NCBI GenBank assembly: GCA_039809495.1
Contig: JBDHVC010000008.1
Coordinates: 47,594-111,593, forward strand
Origin: JAFLCL01 sp039809495
GTDB taxonomy: Bacteria; Myxococcota_A; Polyangia; Polyangiales; Sandaracinaceae
Length of the DNA: 64,000 nucleotides
Direction: 5' to 3'
The notes beneath the pieces were generated by a model. That model did no database searches and was not told the DNA's origin. It was given only the letters and a program-made list of their open reading frames with translations. Made by a program: the position numbers and the translations under genes. Shown here in pieces: positions 25,813-34,277 of the stretch (position 1 is its first letter; each line of letters opens with the position of its first letter).

Positions 25813-26176
25813 GAGGGCTTCTCTCCGCGCCGAAGCGGGCGCACTGGACCCGAGGGAAAGGGAAGGGAAGGAGAAGATATAGAGAGATCAATTGGAGATC
25901 GTCGTCTTCATCAGGGCTGTGATCTCGGGATGAAAGCTCGTAAGTGCCCAGGATCGAACGATGATCTCGCGGGTGACGGGTTGGGGAAGGAGGGGGGCCG
26001 GAGCGGCGGGTTGGGGACGAGGCGAGCTCTCCACAGGGCCTCCCCAGCCTCGCTCCCAGCGAGATCGACCGAGGATCCCCAGGAGGCGGCTGGGAGCCGG
26101 CGGATCATATCGAGGCCTCTCTCCGGCCGCCACTTCGGCGCGGCGCGCGCGCCCGATCCTTGTCACGCTCCTGGTC
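25813..26176. other. 364-bp dnaN upstream region, AT-richer island and repeats
   Basis: No gene is seen here. It holds a relatively AT-rich stretch (about 25873-25895) unusual for this window, two copies of GGGTTGGGGA exactly 30 bp apart (25978-25987 and 26008-26017), opposite-strand TCCCCA at 26041 and 26076, and one 7-of-9 match to the DnaA box (CTCTCCACA, 26027-26035). It must contain the dnaN promoter. An origin role is possible but weakly supported. Confidence 0.4.
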
Positions 26177-27196
26177 ATGGCCGTCCGAGATGCGCTCCGC
26201 CGCGGCGTCGGCACCTTCGTCGCCGACTCGTTCTTTCGAGGCGCCTCGCGCCTGGGCAGGCTCGATCCGCGGGCGCGGCCCGAGCGTCACGGCGTCGAGG
26301 TGATCCGCGACCTCCCCTACGGCGCGGGCCCGGAGGGGCCTCGGCTCGACGTCTACCGCCCGGCGCGCGGCGGGTCCTCGGCGCTCCGCCCGGTGGTCCT
26401 CTACGTCCACGGCGGGGGCTTCCGCATCCTGTCGAAGGACACGCACTGGATCATGGGCCTCACGTTCGCGCGGCGAGGCTACGTGGTCGTCTCGATCGAC
26501 TACCGGCTCGCGCCCCGCCACCGCTTCCCCGCCGCCGTGGAGGACTGCGCGGACGCGTACGCGTGGACCGTCGAGAACGCCCCCCGCTGGGGCGGCGATC
26601 CGTCGCGGCTCGTGCTCGCCGGCGAGAGCGCGGGCGCGAACCTCGTCACGTCCATGACGGTGGCGGCCTGCTTCGAGCGCAGCGAGCCGGCCGCGCGGAG
26701 GATCGCGGAGACCGGCGTCGTCCCGCGCGCCGTCCTGCCCGCGTGCGGCCTGCTCCAGGTCTCGGACACGGCGCGCTTCTCGCGCCAGAAGCCCCGGCTC
26801 TCGCGCTTCGTCGCCGAGCGGATCGAGGAGGTCGAGGAGGCCTACCTCGGCCGCTTCGTCGCCGCGCGCGAGGCGTCGCTCGAGCTCGCCGATCCCCTGC
26901 TGGTCCTCGAGAGCGACGCGCGTGCGCGCCACGCGCTCCCGCCCTTCTTCGCCCCCTGCGGGACGGCCGATCCGCTCCTCGACGACACGCGCCGGCTCGG
27001 CGTCGCGCTCCGGGCGCGGGGCGGGCTCTGCGAGGATCGCTACTACCCGCGCGAGATGCACGCCTTCCACGCGTTCGTCTTTCGAGAGCAGGCCAAGCGC
27101 TGCTGGCGCGACACGTTCCACTTCCTCGATCGACACTGCCCGCCGGAGCCCGGCGCGAGCTCGGGCGGCGCCACGCAGGCTCCGCGTGGCGCTTGA
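26177..27196 (+). CDS. Alpha/beta hydrolase, hormone-sensitive-lipase family esterase
   Basis: 339 residues, family IV (HSL-like) carboxylesterase. Visible are the oxyanion HGGGF, the nucleophile elbow GESAG, the catalytic aspartate in CGTADPLLDD, and the catalytic histidine in REMHAFHAF. There is no clear Sec signal, so it is probably cytoplasmic or peripheral. The ATG at 26177 was chosen because the preceding in-frame residues are low-complexity and outside the fold. The natural substrate is unknown, likely a short or medium acyl ester. It stands alone, divergent from dnaN. Confidence 0.87.
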   Translation: MAVRDALRRGVGTFVADSFFRGASRLGRLDPRARPERHGVEVIRDLPYGAGPEGPRLDVYRPARGGSSALRPVVLYVHGGGFRILSKDTHWIMGLTFARRGYVVVSIDYRLAPRHRFPAAVEDCADAYAWTVENAPRWGGDPSRLVLAGESAGANLVTSMTVAACFERSEPAARRIAETGVVPRAVLPACGLLQVSDTARFSRQKPRLSRFVAERIEEVEEAYLGRFVAAREASLELADPLLVLESDARARHALPPFFAPCGTADPLLDDTRRLGVALRARGGLCEDRYYPREMHAFHAFVFREQAKRCWRDTFHFLDRHCPPEPGASSGGATQAPRGA

Positions 27197-27262
27197 CCCC
27201 GAGGCGCTCGACCTGCGACGAATGAGCCTCGGCTCGAAGCTCCCCGACGGCCTGCGCCCTCC

Positions 27263-28114
27263 ATGAAGCGAACGCCCCTCATCGCCAGCGTCGCCCTCGT
27301 CCTCGGGGGCTTCGTGGTGATGTACCTCTACCAAGCGGAGTATCGCCTCGAGCGCTCGGGCGGGCCCGCGGTGGAGGTCGTCATCGCCGCGCAGAGCATC
27401 CCCTTCGGCGAGCCGGTCCGCGCCGAGTGGCTCGCCACGAAGGCGCTGCCGCAGTCGTACGTCGAGGATCGGCACATCCTCGCGCCGCGGATCCGCGACC
27501 TCATCGGGCTGCCGCTCGCGCAGAGCGTGCGCGGCGGGGAGGCGATCCTGCGGACGGATCTCTCAGCCCTCTCCGATCAGCAGCGCACGCTCTCGGCCGA
27601 GATCCCGCCGGGCTACCGCGCGATCACGATCCTCGCGTCCTCGACCTCCACCTTCAACGGGCTGCTCCGCCCGGGCGATCACGTCGACGTCATCCTCACC
27701 GTCGGCAACCCGCTCCACCCCGACGAGCTCCGGAACACGCTCCTCTTTCAGAACCTCGCCGTCCTCGCGATCGGCCGGCAGATCCAGGTCGAGGAGACGG
27801 ACGAAGGTCGGCAGGGCTACCGCCTCGGGCAGACGACGAGCGTCACGCTCCAGGTGACGCTCGCCGAGGGCGCGCGCCTCACGCAGGCGCTGCTCGAGGG
27901 GCGCCTCCAGCTCTCGCTGCGCAACGGCAGCGACGTCGGGCTCCGCGAGGCGCCCTTGGAATTCGCGATGAGCGATCTGCTCGAGCCCGCGCGCCGCGAG
28001 CGCTACCTCTTTCGCGACGCGCGCCGCCCGCGCTTGGCGCTCCAGGCGCTCGAGGCCTCGGGCGCGACGGACGCGGCCCCCGCCCCGAGCGCGCCCGCGC
28101 CGACGCCACCCTGA
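27263..28114 (+). CDS. CpaB-type Flp/Tad pilus assembly protein (SAF domain)
   Basis: 283 residues. An N-terminal membrane anchor (residues ~7-24) is followed by a SAF/CpaB domain: VVIAAQSIPFGEPV, ALPQSYVED, and the beta-clip segment GYRAITILASSTSTFNGLLRPGDHVDVIL, which is typical of CpaB/RcpC. The C-terminus is Ala/Pro-rich. CpaB proteins sit in the periplasm with the Tad secretin. No secretin (cpaC), ATPase or pilin genes are adjacent, so this is an orphan copy or a split locus. A CpaF-related protein lies far away at 62.9-64 kb. Confidence 0.88.
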   Translation: MKRTPLIASVALVLGGFVVMYLYQAEYRLERSGGPAVEVVIAAQSIPFGEPVRAEWLATKALPQSYVEDRHILAPRIRDLIGLPLAQSVRGGEAILRTDLSALSDQQRTLSAEIPPGYRAITILASSTSTFNGLLRPGDHVDVILTVGNPLHPDELRNTLLFQNLAVLAIGRQIQVEETDEGRQGYRLGQTTSVTLQVTLAEGARLTQALLEGRLQLSLRNGSDVGLREAPLEFAMSDLLEPARRERYLFRDARRPRLALQALEASGATDAAPAPSAPAPTPP

Positions 28115-28121
28115 CCCCGGG

Positions 28122-28137
28122 CGCCTCCGGCTAGGCG
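28122..28137. terminator. Short hairpin between convergent cpaB-like and kinase genes
   Basis: CGCCT (28122-28126) pairs with AGGCG (28133-28137) across a 6-nt loop, overlapping the kinase TAG stop. It is GC-rich and lacks a T-run; weak to moderate evidence. Confidence 0.35.
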
Positions 28138-29192
28138 AGGTACACGTACGCGAGCCCGGCCAAGGCGGCCGCGACGGCGACGAGCAGCGCGAGCGCGCAC
28201 CCCGCGCCGAGGAGCCAAGGGAGACGAGCGCGCGCGCCGCTCGGCGCCGAGGGCTCGGGAGGCGGCGCCCCGAGCGCGGGCGACGCGTCGGCGGGCCTCG
28301 TCGAGAGCCACGCGCGGGGCGAGGGGATGGCCTCGAGCGCCGTCAGCATCTCTCTCGCGCTCGCCCAGCGCTCGCCCCGCTTCTTCGCCAGCGCCTTCTG
28401 GACGAGCGCCTCGAGCTCGGGGCGCACGACGAGGCCCTCGCGCCTCGTCGCGAGGGGGGGCGGCGGCTCGAGCAGGTGCATGCGCAAGAGCTCGATCGGG
28501 CTCTCGGCGAGGAACGGCCACTCGCCCGTGACGAGCTCGTAGAGGACGACGCCCATCGCGTAGACGTCGCTGCGCGCGTCGACGACCTCGCCCGTCGCCT
28601 GCTCGGGCGACATGTACGCGGGGCTCCCCATGATCGAGCCCGCCATCGTCAGCTTCGCGCTGTCCGCCTGGGCGGCGTCGTCGAGCTTGACGAGGCCGAA
28701 GTCGAGCAGGACGGCGCGCGGCGCGCCGCTCGGGCCCCGCGTGACGAAGACGTTCTCGCTCTTCACGTCGCGGTGGAGGATCCCCTGATCGTGCGCGAAC
28801 GCGAGGCCCGCGAGCACGTCCTGGCCCAGGCGCACGCCCGCCTCCGGATCGAGCGACCCCTCCACGACCAGGTCCTCGAGCGTCTTGCCCTCGAGGTACT
28901 CCATCACGAGGTAGGGGAGGCCGCCCTCGACGCCGTAGCCGCGCACCTCGAGGATGTTCGGGTGGCGCAGCGCGAAGAGGGCCTTGGCCTCGCGCTCGAA
29001 GCGCGCGCGGAGCGTCGGATCGGCGACGGCCTCGGCGTGCATGAGCTTGAGCGCCGCGGGGGCGCCCGCGCCGTCGCGCGCGCGGTAGACGACGCCCATC
29101 GCGCCCTGGCCGAGGATCGCCTCGAGCCGATAGGTGCCGGCGATCGTGCGCCCGAGGAAGGCCTCGACCGGCGTCTGCGTGGAGCGCTCCAT
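28131..29192 (-). CDS. Membrane-anchored Ser/Thr protein kinase
   Basis: 353 residues with an intact PknB-like kinase domain (about 20-280): glycine loop GQGAMG, AxK lysine K49, catalytic HRDVKSEN (H140, D142, K144, N147), DFG at 164-166, and SPEQATGE in the activation segment. A Pro/Ala-rich linker leads to one C-terminal membrane helix (about 325-350), so the kinase faces the cytoplasm and has almost no outside sensor. It contrasts with the kinase-like protein at the left edge, which lacks the HRD aspartate. It is divergent from the M1 peptidase gene. A TAGGCT hexamer lies 11 nt before the ATG. Confidence 0.95.
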   Translation of the reverse strand: MERSTQTPVEAFLGRTIAGTYRLEAILGQGAMGVVYRARDGAGAPAALKLMHAEAVADPTLRARFEREAKALFALRHPNILEVRGYGVEGGLPYLVMEYLEGKTLEDLVVEGSLDPEAGVRLGQDVLAGLAFAHDQGILHRDVKSENVFVTRGPSGAPRAVLLDFGLVKLDDAAQADSAKLTMAGSIMGSPAYMSPEQATGEVVDARSDVYAMGVVLYELVTGEWPFLAESPIELLRMHLLEPPPPLATRREGLVVRPELEALVQKALAKKRGERWASAREMLTALEAIPSPRAWLSTRPADASPALGAPPPEPSAPSGARARLPWLLGAGCALALLVAVAAALAGLAYVYLA

Positions 29193-29299
29193 CGACGTGC
29201 GCGAGCCTAGCGCAATTGCCGCGCGCGAATTCCCGCAGGAGGGGGCGGAGCGTGAGGAGCCGCGCGAGGGAGCGAGGGGCCAAACCCCCGCGCATCGCG

Positions 29300-29305
29300 T
29301 AGCAT
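29300..29305 (+). promoter_or_regulatory. Candidate -10 element of the M1 peptidase gene
   Basis: TAGCAT ends 6 nt before the GTG start at 29312, the same leaderless spacing seen at other genes in the window. Confidence 0.5.
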
Positions 29306-29311
29306 CTGGGC

Positions 29312-31336
29312 GTGCGACGCGGCGTGCTCGTTCTCTGGCTACGGGCGATCGCGCTCGGGGCGATCCTGCTCGGGGCGATCCTGCTCGGGCCCCGGGGCGA
29401 GGCGCGGGCGGACGAGCGGCCCGCGGCCAGCGCGCTCCTCGAGGGGATCCGGGCGGAGGAGCGTGGCGTGCTCGCCGAGGAGCTGGGCGTCGGCTCGCTC
29501 GACGAGCTGCCCCTCTACGATCTCCACCTCGCGATCGACGACGAGCTGCGCGGCTTCGGCCTGCGCGAGCGGGTCTTCGTGCGAAACGGCGAGCGCGCGC
29601 CGATGCGCGAGGTCGTGCTCCGCGTCTACGCGAACGCGGCGGGCGCGCCGGGGACCGAGCCGCCGGTGCGGCTGCTCGAGGGGCGCTGCCACGAGGGCGC
29701 GAGCTGCACCTTCACGCAGCCCTCGCCGAGCGTGATCGTGGTGCGGCCGAGCGCGCCCCTCGCGCCCGGGGCGCAGCTCGACTTCGAGCTCGATCTCCAG
29801 GGCGTGATGGTCGAGCTCGACGAGGCGCGCCTCTCGATGATGGGCCAGGGCCTCGAGAGCTTCGCGGCCCTCTCGGGGACCGCGAGCGATCCCTCGTCGG
29901 GCTACGGCCTGCTCTCGCGCGGCGCGGGGATCGGCTCGCTCGCCGCGTTCTATCCCGTGCTCGCGCGGCGGCGGCGCGGCGCGTGGGTGACCGACGACGG
30001 CGGCACCACGGGAGATCTCTCGAGCGACGCCGTCCACCACGTCGTCGCGCGGGTCGTCGTGCCCGAGGACGTCGTCGTCGCCTCGAGCGGCGTCGAGGTG
30101 TCGGTCGCCGACGTCGCCGACCCACCCGCGCGGGCGCGCCGCAAGGAGATCACGATCCACGCGGCCGCCGTCCGCGAATTCGCGCTCCTCGCGAGCCGCG
30201 ACTTCGTCGTCGCCGAGCGCCGCGACGACGGCGTCCGCATCCGCGCGTTCGCGCTCGAGGCCGATCGCGCCGAAGGGGAGCACGTCGCCGACGTCGCGCG
30301 CGCCGCGTTCGAGGTCTTCGGCCGCCGCTTCGGGCGCTACCCGTACACGGAGCTCGACGTGGTCGAGGCGCCGCTCGTCGGCGGCGCCGGCGGCGTCGAA
30401 TTCTCAGGCCTCGTCACCGTCGCCGTGATGTTCCATCGCGATCCGATGGTGGGCCTCTCGGGGCTCCTCGGCGGCCTCGGGGCGGGCGGCCCGTCGGCGG
30501 GCGGGGTCGACGCCTCGGACCTCGTCTCCTCGATGCGCGAATTCGTGACGGCGCACGAGGTCGCGCACCAGTGGTGGCACGGGCTCGTCGGCAGCGACTC
30601 GCGCGAGCACCCCTTCCTCGACGAGTCCCTCGCGCAGTACGCGGCGATGCTCTACCTCGAGGAGCGCTACGGCGACGAGCGGGCGGAGCGCGAGGGCGAG
30701 CGGCAGGTCGCGATGAACTACCGGATGATGCGCGCGAGGGGCGAGCCCGACGGCGCGGTCGATCGTCCGGCGAGCGCCTTCCGCACGCCGATCGCGTACG
30801 CGGGGCTCGTCTACGGCAAGGGCCCGTACTTCTATCGGGCCGTCCGCGAGCGGATCGGCGACACGGCGTTCTTCGCCGGGCTCGCGAGCTACGTCGCGGC
30901 GCACCGCTTTCGCGAGGCCGTGCCCGACGACGTGGTGAGCGCGCTCGCGTCGGCGACGCCGAGCCAAGGCCGAGAGGTCCGCAGGCTGGCGCGCCGCTGG
31001 CTCGAGGAGCGGCACGGCGACGAAGACCTCGGGCGTGGTGACCCGCGCGCGCTCGCTCGCTCGATGATGCCGCCCGAGCTCGCCGGCGTCTTCGACGACC
31101 CGGAGATGGGGCCGCTCCTCGAGCAGATGCTCGGCGGCGTGCTCGGCTCCGCGGGCGGCGCGGGCGGCGCCGGGTCGGGCGCGCCCTTCGACCTCGGCGC
31201 GCTCCTTCGAGGCATCGACGCCCAGGCGCCGGGCAGCGAGCTCTCGCCCGAGATGCTCGAATTTCTCGAGCGAACGCTCTCGCACGAGCTCCCCGACGCG
31301 CCGCCAGGCCGTCCGCCTCCTCGGAGGACGCCTTGA
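29312..31336 (+). CDS. M1-family zinc aminopeptidase, exported
   Basis: 674 residues. The signal peptide is partly built from a 15-bp DNA repeat (AILLG repeated). An N-terminal beta-rich domain is followed by the gluzincin catalytic domain with HEVAHQWW and the second-shell glutamate exactly 18 residues on (HExxHx18E). The exopeptidase GAMEN motif is replaced by GGVEFSG, as in many M1-like relatives, so true aminopeptidase specificity is uncertain. The C-terminal ~90 residues are Gly/Ala-rich. It is periplasmic or secreted. The stop overlaps a TTG start of the next gene (TTGA). Confidence 0.9.
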   Translation: MRRGVLVLWLRAIALGAILLGAILLGPRGEARADERPAASALLEGIRAEERGVLAEELGVGSLDELPLYDLHLAIDDELRGFGLRERVFVRNGERAPMREVVLRVYANAAGAPGTEPPVRLLEGRCHEGASCTFTQPSPSVIVVRPSAPLAPGAQLDFELDLQGVMVELDEARLSMMGQGLESFAALSGTASDPSSGYGLLSRGAGIGSLAAFYPVLARRRRGAWVTDDGGTTGDLSSDAVHHVVARVVVPEDVVVASSGVEVSVADVADPPARARRKEITIHAAAVREFALLASRDFVVAERRDDGVRIRAFALEADRAEGEHVADVARAAFEVFGRRFGRYPYTELDVVEAPLVGGAGGVEFSGLVTVAVMFHRDPMVGLSGLLGGLGAGGPSAGGVDASDLVSSMREFVTAHEVAHQWWHGLVGSDSREHPFLDESLAQYAAMLYLEERYGDERAEREGERQVAMNYRMMRARGEPDGAVDRPASAFRTPIAYAGLVYGKGPYFYRAVRERIGDTAFFAGLASYVAAHRFREAVPDDVVSALASATPSQGREVRRLARRWLEERHGDEDLGRGDPRALARSMMPPELAGVFDDPEMGPLLEQMLGGVLGSAGGAGGAGSGAPFDLGALLRGIDAQAPGSELSPEMLEFLERTLSHELPDAPPGRPPPRRTP

Positions 31337-32196
31337 GCGGACCCGCGGCGGCCCCGCCCGGGCGTCCTCGCCGCTGGCGCTGGCTCGCGCTGCTCGCCGC
31401 GACCCTCGTCGTCGTCGTCGTCCTTCCGTCGACCCTCGCGCTCGCGGCCTGGCTCGCGCGCGACGCCCTCGCGACGAGGCTCGTCGGCTCCCTCCTCGAG
31501 GACCGGGGCGCGCGCTGCGCCCCGCTCGAGGTCCACGTCGAGGGCGCGTTCCGCTCGCTCGAGCTCCAGCCCGCGCGCTGCGGCTTCGACGAGGGGAGTA
31601 TCGCCGAGCTCTCGTTCGCGGCGCCGATCCGCGTCGAGCTCGGGGGCACCTCGGTCCGCTCGATCGACGTGGGCGAGCTCGCGCTCGTCCGGCGCGCCCC
31701 CACGGACCCGCTGCGATCACCCGATGAGCTCGGCGACTGGCTCGCCTCCTCGGCTCGGGTCGGCGGCCTCCTCTTCTTCGCGTGGCGCCTCTCGCGCGAC
31801 GGGTCTCCCTCGCTCCGCGCCGCGCGCGTCCGGGTCTCGGCCTCGGGCGCCGCGTCGCCCGACATGGTGCTCGTCGGGCTCGGCGCGGCTCGCCGCGACC
31901 GGGCGACGCCGATGCGCCTCACCGTCGAGGAGATCGACCTCTCCGCGCTCGAGGGGCCGCTCGGGCTGCGGCTGGAGCCGCGGCTCCGCGAGGTGGTCGT
32001 CGAGGTGGCGGGGGCGGGCGGCTCGATCGAGGGGACGCTCGACGCGGGCGTGAGCTCCTCCACGGGGGGTCCCATCCAGCTTGGCCCGCTCACGCTCGGC
32101 GCGTTCACGCTCGGCTCGCTCGTCGGCGAGCGGCGCTTGCGCGTCGAGGCCGCGCACCTCGACGCGACGCCGAGCTACGCGATCGAGCTGCGCTGA
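31333..32196 (+). CDS. Membrane-anchored periplasmic protein of unknown function
   Basis: 287 residues. An Arg/Trp-rich N-terminus is followed by one strong membrane helix (about 18-43), then a periplasmic beta-rich domain built on repeated short hydrophobic strands (VEVHVEGAFRSLELQPARCGF, and similar). The layout is like AsmA/intermembrane-transport proteins in miniature, but I see no decisive motif. The proposed start is TTG at 31333, overlapping the M1 peptidase stop, which suggests coupled expression and a shared envelope role. The gene is convergent with the next one. Confidence 0.7.
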   Translation: MSGPAAAPPGRPRRWRWLALLAATLVVVVVLPSTLALAAWLARDALATRLVGSLLEDRGARCAPLEVHVEGAFRSLELQPARCGFDEGSIAELSFAAPIRVELGGTSVRSIDVGELALVRRAPTDPLRSPDELGDWLASSARVGGLLFFAWRLSRDGSPSLRAARVRVSASGAASPDMVLVGLGAARRDRATPMRLTVEEIDLSALEGPLGLRLEPRLREVVVEVAGAGGSIEGTLDAGVSSSTGGPIQLGPLTLGAFTLGSLVGERRLRVEAAHLDATPSYAIELR

Positions 32197-32222
32197 CCGC
32201 GCGCGGCGCGCCGACCCGAGCC

Positions 32223-33398
32223 TCAGAATTCGGCGTGGACCGTCGCCACCGCGCCGCCGCCCGCGGTCGGGGCGACGCCCACCTGGACCGAGCTCAGCGC
32301 CTCGTCGAGGTCCGAGGCCCAGCCCGAGTCCTGGATGTCCCCCGAGAGCGCGAAGACGATGGCGAGCGCGACGAAGCCCGTCGCGCTCATCGTGGCGAAG
32401 TAGGTCGCGTCCGAGGCGGTGGCGCCGCCGAAGCCCCACGTGAAGAGCGCGGCCGCGCCCGCTCCCACGCCGAACGCGGCGTCGAGCAGCCAGCCACGGC
32501 CGACGTTCACCGGCTCGACGGCCGCGACGATGGAGTGCGCGATCATCGCCCCGAGCGTCCCCGCGAGCAGCCCGCCGAAGACCTCCTGCGAGTTGCCGTG
32601 GAACGCGCCCGCCAGCATGCCGCCGAAGGTGAGGCCCCAGGGGACGGCCGACTCGACGAAGCGCGAGCGCGAGATGTGCGGCCGCAGCCCGTAGCCGATG
32701 CCCGTGCCCGCGCCGAGGCCGATGATGCCGCCGAGCGCGATCGCCGCGAGCGCCCCATCGACGTTGCTGACGTCGCCGCCGAGCGCCCCCGCCGTCAGGC
32801 CGCCGAGGAGCGCGCCGTAGCGGAGGCCGATCGACATCGTCGTCGGGACCCCTCGCGGAGTGTCGCTCGCGAGCAGGCCGGTGAGGCTGACGGCGGCCCC
32901 GAGCAGCGAGGTGACGAAACGGACGCGCACCTGATCGTCCTCCGACGCGGAGTCGTCGAAGCCCGACCACGTCACGATCGAGTTCGCGAGGAAGAGGCCA
33001 TACGCGCCGCTGGAGATCATCAGATCGACGATCTCGCCCGTGTTCGCCGGGTCCGAGAGGTGGTCGCCGCGACGAAGCCGCCGCCCGATGGCCTGCGGAC
33101 CCGAGCCCGCCGTCGCGGGCATCGGCTGGTACGCGGCCGCGGAGCCGACGGGCTGCGCAGGCGCGCCCGGCGAGAGCGCCACCGAGAGCTGCGCCTCCGT
33201 CGGGGACGCGAGCGCGCTCTGGACCGCGGGGCCCTCGCTCGGCGCGGGCTCGACGAGCGGGGCCGGCTCGACGACGACGACCGGCGCCGCGGTCGCGTCG
33301 GGCGACGAGCCCACGCCTCCCTCCGCTTGCGCGCTCGCGGGAGCGACGGACCCTGCGACGAAGAGCGACACGACCAACCCGAGGAGCAGATGGCGCAT
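32223..33398 (-). CDS. Exported glycine-rich hydrophobic protein, unknown function
   Basis: 391 residues. A clear signal peptide (cleavage after ASAQA, residue ~25) and a Pro/Ala/Val-rich linker (to ~110) lead to a C-terminal ~270 residues with many short hydrophobic Gly/Ala segments such as GALLGGLTAGALGG and IALGGIIGLGAGTGIGYG. This looks like membrane-inserting glycine zippers or a beta/alpha envelope protein; I do not recognise the family. Start ATG 33398 lies 6 nt after TATGGT. It is divergent from a lipoprotein gene only 63 bp away. Confidence 0.75.
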   Translation of the reverse strand: MRHLLLGLVVSLFVAGSVAPASAQAEGGVGSSPDATAAPVVVVEPAPLVEPAPSEGPAVQSALASPTEAQLSVALSPGAPAQPVGSAAAYQPMPATAGSGPQAIGRRLRRGDHLSDPANTGEIVDLMISSGAYGLFLANSIVTWSGFDDSASEDDQVRVRFVTSLLGAAVSLTGLLASDTPRGVPTTMSIGLRYGALLGGLTAGALGGDVSNVDGALAAIALGGIIGLGAGTGIGYGLRPHISRSRFVESAVPWGLTFGGMLAGAFHGNSQEVFGGLLAGTLGAMIAHSIVAAVEPVNVGRGWLLDAAFGVGAGAAALFTWGFGGATASDATYFATMSATGFVALAIVFALSGDIQDSGWASDLDEALSSVQVGVAPTAGGGAVATVHAEF

Positions 33399-33404
33399 CG
33401 CGCG

Positions 33405-33410
33405 ACCATA
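33405..33410 (-). promoter_or_regulatory. Candidate -10 element of the exported glycine-rich protein gene
   Basis: On the minus strand TATGGT is followed by six bases and then the ATG at 33398, fitting the leaderless pattern. Confidence 0.5.
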
Positions 33411-33461
33411 CCACGGGCGCGAGCGATGGCCGAGCGGGGCTCCATCGCGCAGACTCCAGGG

Positions 33462-34061
33462 ATGACCTCGACCGCGCGCCTCACGCCGCTCCTCCTCTCG
33501 GCGTGCCTCGCCTCCGCGTGCGGCGGCGCGAGCCTGCGCACGGGCGGCGACGACGCGAGCCGGCTCGATCCGCGCCGCCTCTTCCCGCTCGGGCCGCACT
33601 ACTCGTGGGCGTACCAGAACGACCCCGGCGGGGGCCTGCCGCGCCAGACCTCGGTCCTGCGCGTCGCCGACTTCACCGGTCGCCGCGCCCGCGTCGAGAG
33701 CCTCGCCAACGGCAACATCCGCACCTACGAGGTGCGCGACGACGGGATCTACTGGGTCGAGTCCGACATCTACATCCTGCGCGCGCCGATCGCGCTCGGC
33801 GCCGAGTGGCCCTCGCTCAGCGGGCGGACGGCGCGCGTCACCGACCTCGACGCGTCGGTCGACGTGCCGACGGGCCGCTTCGATCACTGCGTCGAGGTCC
33901 AGGAGACGGGCGGCGACTCGGGCCTCTCGGTCCGCACGATCTACTGCCCGGACGTCGGCCCTACGCTCGTCGAGGCCCATCAAGCGCTCACGCTCGGCGA
34001 GGGCGTCACGGGGACGGGTCGCCTGCAGGCCTACCAGGTCACCGAGGCCGAGGGAGAGTGA
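33462..34061 (+). CDS. Small lipoprotein of unknown function
   Basis: 199 residues. MTSTARLTPLLLSACLASAC is a lipoprotein-type signal (LASAC; the -3 residue is not ideal). The mature part is a compact beta-rich domain with the motifs LFPLGPHYSWAYQ and FDHCVEVQETGG, ending in VRTIYCPDVGPTLVE, a pattern of lipid-anchored proteins with no known activity that I can name. The ATG at 33462 gives the best signal peptide; an in-frame ATG at 33426 would put a charged extension before it. It is followed by gyrB, which has its own promoter. Confidence 0.75.
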   Translation: MTSTARLTPLLLSACLASACGGASLRTGGDDASRLDPRRLFPLGPHYSWAYQNDPGGGLPRQTSVLRVADFTGRRARVESLANGNIRTYEVRDDGIYWVESDIYILRAPIALGAEWPSLSGRTARVTDLDASVDVPTGRFDHCVEVQETGGDSGLSVRTIYCPDVGPTLVEAHQALTLGEGVTGTGRLQAYQVTEAEGE

Positions 34062-34122
34062 CGGCGCGCGTCGCACGCTGAAAACACCAGCAAAATCAGC
34101 TACTTACGGCAGCAGGCGGGCC

Positions 34123-34151
34123 TTGCCAAGCCGTCGCGCGCGGCATAGAAT
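34123..34151 (+). promoter_or_regulatory. Candidate gyrB promoter
   Basis: TTGCCA (34123-34128), a 17-bp spacer and TAGAAT (34146-34151) form the best sigma-70-type promoter in the window, in an AT-richer stretch. It predicts a leader of roughly 120 nt before the gyrB ATG at 34278, unlike the short leaders elsewhere. Confidence 0.7.
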
Positions 34152-34277
34152 CGCGCGCGCGCACGCGCCCCGCGCGAGGCGAGGAGCGCCTCGCCCCGAG
34201 AGAGCGACCGACGTCCACGGGCGAGCCAGCCCTCGCGAGCAGCGCCCGAGCGCCGCGCGCGCACCCGAGAGAGATCG

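Noticed and set aside
25813..26176. Calling this spacer oriC
   Set aside because: There is one imperfect DnaA box and no dnaA next to it, so the evidence is too thin. It is listed only as a candidate regulatory region.
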